Shown one piece after another: positions 6,192-8,399 of a DNA stretch of 8,399 nt. The notes under the pieces were generated by a model. It was not told the origin of the DNA, did not search any database, and worked only from the letters and a program-made list of their open reading frames with translations. Source of the stretch: Deltaproteobacteria bacterium (GTDB lineage Bacteria; Myxococcota_A; UBA9042; DTJE01); contig JAADHL010000192.1 of the NCBI GenBank assembly GCA_013151875.1, forward strand, positions 1-8,399, given 5' to 3'. The stretch's first letter is position 1, and each line of letters starts with the position of its first letter. The position numbers and the translations under genes are program-made.

Positions 6192-7913
6192 GTGAAATCA
6201 AACACGACCAGGGTGGCTCTGGTGCCCATGCCGGACCCCACCATCGAAGAACGATACAGCCTGGGGACGGCCTACGTCGCTTCCGCGCTGGCGGCTGACT
6301 TTGCCCGACGCGGGAAGGACCTGGACCTCAGCTATCTGAACGACCTGGACTACGCGATACACACACCCGAACAGATCGCCGGCGCCATCCTGAAAACCCG
6401 GCCGGAAGTAGTGGGGCTGGGTCTGTTCGCATGGAACCAGCATGTCGCCCGCAGGGTGGCCGGGATACTGCGCCGTGAAGACCCAAGCATATTGATAGTG
6501 GGCGGCGGTCCATGGGTTTCGTCCGAGGGCAGGTCGTTCGCGGCGGCCAATCCCGTAATCGATGTGGTCATTCAGGGCGACGGGGAGGTCGCTTTCGCGG
6601 AGGTCGTTCGCCGCCGAACGGAAGGCGCGGACACACGAGGTCTGTCCGGTATCCCGGGAACAGTGGTCCGGGCTGACAACGGCATCGTCGAAACCGAACC
6701 GGTTCGGGTTGACCCCAACTCATTCCCGTCGCCTTACCTGTCGGGTTTCGTGGACGCCAGATTCAGCATACGCGTCGGAATAAGGCGGGGCTGCAACCAG
6801 AACTGTCGCTACTGCAACTGGGGCGGAGGGTTCTCTAAACCGATGACAGTGGACCATCTGGCAGCGGACATGAAGTGGGCCGCGAAACGGGGGGCCTCGG
6901 AGGTATGGTTCGTCGATTCGGCCATAAACCGTCGCCCGGCGGACCTGCGACGGATTGCGTCGGCCCTGGATCGCATGGACGAGGGCGACTCGCTCATGAC
7001 CAGCGCACTGCTTGACTACCGGGCCATCGACGATGAAAGATTCGAACTGCTGCGCAGGTGCCGGCTGGATTCCAGCGATGTAGGGCTCCAGTCGATCAAC
7101 CCAAAGGCATTGAAGATCGCCGGCCGCTGGTTTGACCGTCGCAGCTTCGAAACGGCCGTCGAGCGCCTGAGGTCCATCGGTCGCGTGGTCGTTGACATCA
7201 TCCTGGGCCTGCCGGGCGACGACCCGGACGGGTTCAGGCGGACCGTGGACTATCTTGCGTCACTGGATGTTCACGTGCACATGTTCCTGCTGATGGCCCT
7301 GCCCGGTTCCGATTACTCCATCAATCGCGATAAATACGGCCTGAATTTCAACGAGGACGGCGTTCCATTCCTCCTGAAATCGGATTCGTTCACGGCCGAC
7401 GACCTCGTGGATTGCGCCGCGTACTTCGTGACTCAATCTCCGCGCAAATCTGGCGGTTCCGATTTCACCACCGCGAATCCCAGATTCTCGCGCTATCCGT
7501 ACAATTACAGCGTTCCCATGCAGGCGTTCCAAACGGCGCATGAACGATACGGTGACCCCTTGCCCCCTGAACCCAGCGTCCCAGGGGACAAGGGCCGTGG
7601 CGACGCCAGGAAAAAACTGAAGGGGATTCTGGAGGACGCCCTGGGCGCGGACGTCCTGTCGAACGGTCTGCGGTTGGGTTCAATCGAGGCGCGGATCACG
7701 CGCGTATACAACGATCGCGTGCAGATCGACTTGACGGACGGCTCAGGCAACGGGGCCGAGGCGTTTTTGAGGCCGCGCACCCAGGACGCGCCCGCCTTCA
7801 TGCGCGCGGGTCCCTTCGATATCTGGTATATACCGGATTCCGGCATGGCCGAGGAGCAAGTCTGCCACGCCATCGAGATGCTGGCGGCTATTATTGAGAG
7901 CGGAGGAACCTAG
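6192..7913 (+). CDS. Cobalamin-binding-domain radical-SAM protein (class B-like)
   Basis: The protein is 573 residues from the GTG at 6192. Residues 7-150 have the Rossmann-like fold typical of N-terminal B12-binding domains in rSAM proteins: RVALVPMPDP at 7-16, VVGLGLFAWNQH at 73-84, then LIVGGGPWVS at 101-110 and VIQGDGE at 126-132. A DxHxxG cobalt-ligand motif is absent, as in many such rSAM proteins that bind cobalamin base-off without a His ligand. The SAM cluster is C201-x3-C205-x2-C208 in RRGCNQNCRYCNWGGG. DVGLQSIN (296-303) and GLPGD (339-343) are further rSAM landmarks. Residues about 470-573 form an added C-terminal region I cannot assign. The family includes methyltransferases and ring-forming enzymes such as BchE, so a radical methylation is possible but unproven. 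The frame is open back to a TTG at 6123, which would add 23 residues (with C-x4-C-x2-C); I prefer 6192 because homologous domains begin just before RVALVPMP. No strong ribosome-binding site supports either start. Confidence 0.87.
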   Translation: MKSNTTRVALVPMPDPTIEERYSLGTAYVASALAADFARRGKDLDLSYLNDLDYAIHTPEQIAGAILKTRPEVVGLGLFAWNQHVARRVAGILRREDPSILIVGGGPWVSSEGRSFAAANPVIDVVIQGDGEVAFAEVVRRRTEGADTRGLSGIPGTVVRADNGIVETEPVRVDPNSFPSPYLSGFVDARFSIRVGIRRGCNQNCRYCNWGGGFSKPMTVDHLAADMKWAAKRGASEVWFVDSAINRRPADLRRIASALDRMDEGDSLMTSALLDYRAIDDERFELLRRCRLDSSDVGLQSINPKALKIAGRWFDRRSFETAVERLRSIGRVVVDIILGLPGDDPDGFRRTVDYLASLDVHVHMFLLMALPGSDYSINRDKYGLNFNEDGVPFLLKSDSFTADDLVDCAAYFVTQSPRKSGGSDFTTANPRFSRYPYNYSVPMQAFQTAHERYGDPLPPEPSVPGDKGRGDARKKLKGILEDALGADVLSNGLRLGSIEARITRVYNDRVQIDLTDGSGNGAEAFLRPRTQDAPAFMRAGPFDIWYIPDSGMAEEQVCHAIEMLAAIIESGGT

Positions 7914-7946
7914 GCGACGGCCGCGACGGTCTGCGGGCATCATCAC

Positions 7947-8399
7947 ATGGAGGATTCCATCCCTGCACCAGTGCTGACAACCCTGCCCTGGGATAAAGAT
8001 CCACGATGGGGGAAAGGGACGAGGCCCTGCAACAATGCGTGTCGGGAATGCCTGACGGATCCGCGGGTCGTCGGCGCCGTGTCCCTGAACGAAGCCCCGG
8101 ACCACCGTGACATCATCCTGTGCGGCTTTGAACCGCTTCTTGCCCCCGATCTGCCCGCCAGGATCAAATCAGTCCTGAGGCACGGCTCGCGTGTTGTCGC
8201 GCTGGTCACCAACGGAAGACTGTTCAACTACGACCGGACGGTGCGCGCCATGGCCAACCTCGGCGTCGGACACGTCGTGGTCAAACTGTTCGGACACGAC
8301 GCAATCGGGCACGATGCCCACACCGGCGTGGACGGGTCTTTTGAACAGGCCCTGTCCGGCGTCAGGAAGCTCAGGGGCGCCGGCGTCAGGGTTTCGATT
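7947..8399 (+). CDS. Radical-SAM protein, 3' end cut off by window edge
   Basis: The 151 visible codons give the N-terminal part of an rSAM enzyme. The SAM-cluster motif is C28-x3-C32-x2-C35 in RPCNNACREC. LCGFEPLL (58-65) sits where SGGEP is usual, so the second Gly of the GGE motif is Phe. VTNGRLFNYD (87-96) and HDAHTGVDGSFEQAL (122-136) match TTNGRMFAYRD and HDALTGTPGSFRQAL in the leftward rSAM protein at 3008-4675, so the two are probably distant paralogs. The ATG at 7947 is the only ATG, GTG or TTG after the preceding stop (7911-7913), which lies in the same frame 33 nt upstream; the ribosome-binding site is weak. It follows the cobalamin-type rSAM gene in the same direction and is probably co-transcribed with it. 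The rest of the protein, including any auxiliary cluster, lies outside the window. rSAM membership is sure; function is unknown. Confidence 0.85.
   Translation, partial: MEDSIPAPVLTTLPWDKDPRWGKGTRPCNNACRECLTDPRVVGAVSLNEAPDHRDIILCGFEPLLAPDLPARIKSVLRHGSRVVALVTNGRLFNYDRTVRAMANLGVGHVVVKLFGHDAIGHDAHTGVDGSFEQALSGVRKLRGAGVRVSI

Noticed and set aside
7911..7946. Same-frame stop between the two rightward rSAM genes, as a possible readthrough or broken fusion
   Set aside because: Both sides are complete rSAM units with their own N-terminal landmarks, and the 33-nt gap has an ordinary ATG. Being in the same frame has a one-in-three chance.

Overview
Organism. The DNA is GC-rich (roughly 60% or a little over by eye) and tightly packed. 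It uses bacterial ribosome-binding sites and mixed ATG/GTG/TTG starts. The FmdB-type zinc ribbon, the RlmD-type rRNA methyltransferase and the QueD-type protein are clearly bacterial. At least four genes encode radical-SAM (rSAM) iron-sulfur enzymes, which suits an anaerobic or microaerophilic lineage. A deltaproteobacterial-type (Desulfobacterota/Myxococcota-like) or uncultivated relative is a reasonable guess, but nothing here fixes the taxonomy. I see no mobile element, CRISPR array, rRNA or tRNA. Layout, left part. A leftward pair opens the window: a small FmdB-family zinc-ribbon gene (334-573), then an unrecognised helical protein that runs off the left edge (1-328). Diverging from them is an rlmD-like 23S rRNA uridine methyltransferase (669-1943) with a perfect -10 box just upstream. 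It is followed by a tandem fusion of two 6-pyruvoyl-tetrahydropterin-synthase (PTPS/QueD) domains (2017-2895). A GC-rich inverted repeat (2944-2987) separates this rightward unit from the leftward genes that converge on it. Layout, right part. A leftward two-gene unit with a 3-nt gap encodes a HemN-like rSAM protein (4679-6046, upstream) and an rSAM enzyme with a candidate second FeS site and an unexplained C-terminal extension of about 245 residues (3008-4675, downstream). Diverging from it, and running off the right edge, are a cobalamin-binding-type rSAM protein (about 6192-7913) and another rSAM protein (7947-8399, truncated). The divergent intergenic segment holds four head-to-tail 7-bp repeats and two mutually exclusive hairpins. 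Interpretation. Four rSAM proteins of three different subclasses sit within 5.4 kb, next to a pterin/deazapurine-type enzyme with two unlike active sites. This looks like a biosynthetic or modification locus. I can name neither product nor substrate, and I see no convincing peptide precursor in the gaps. The rlmD, fmdB and helical genes are probably ordinary neighbours.
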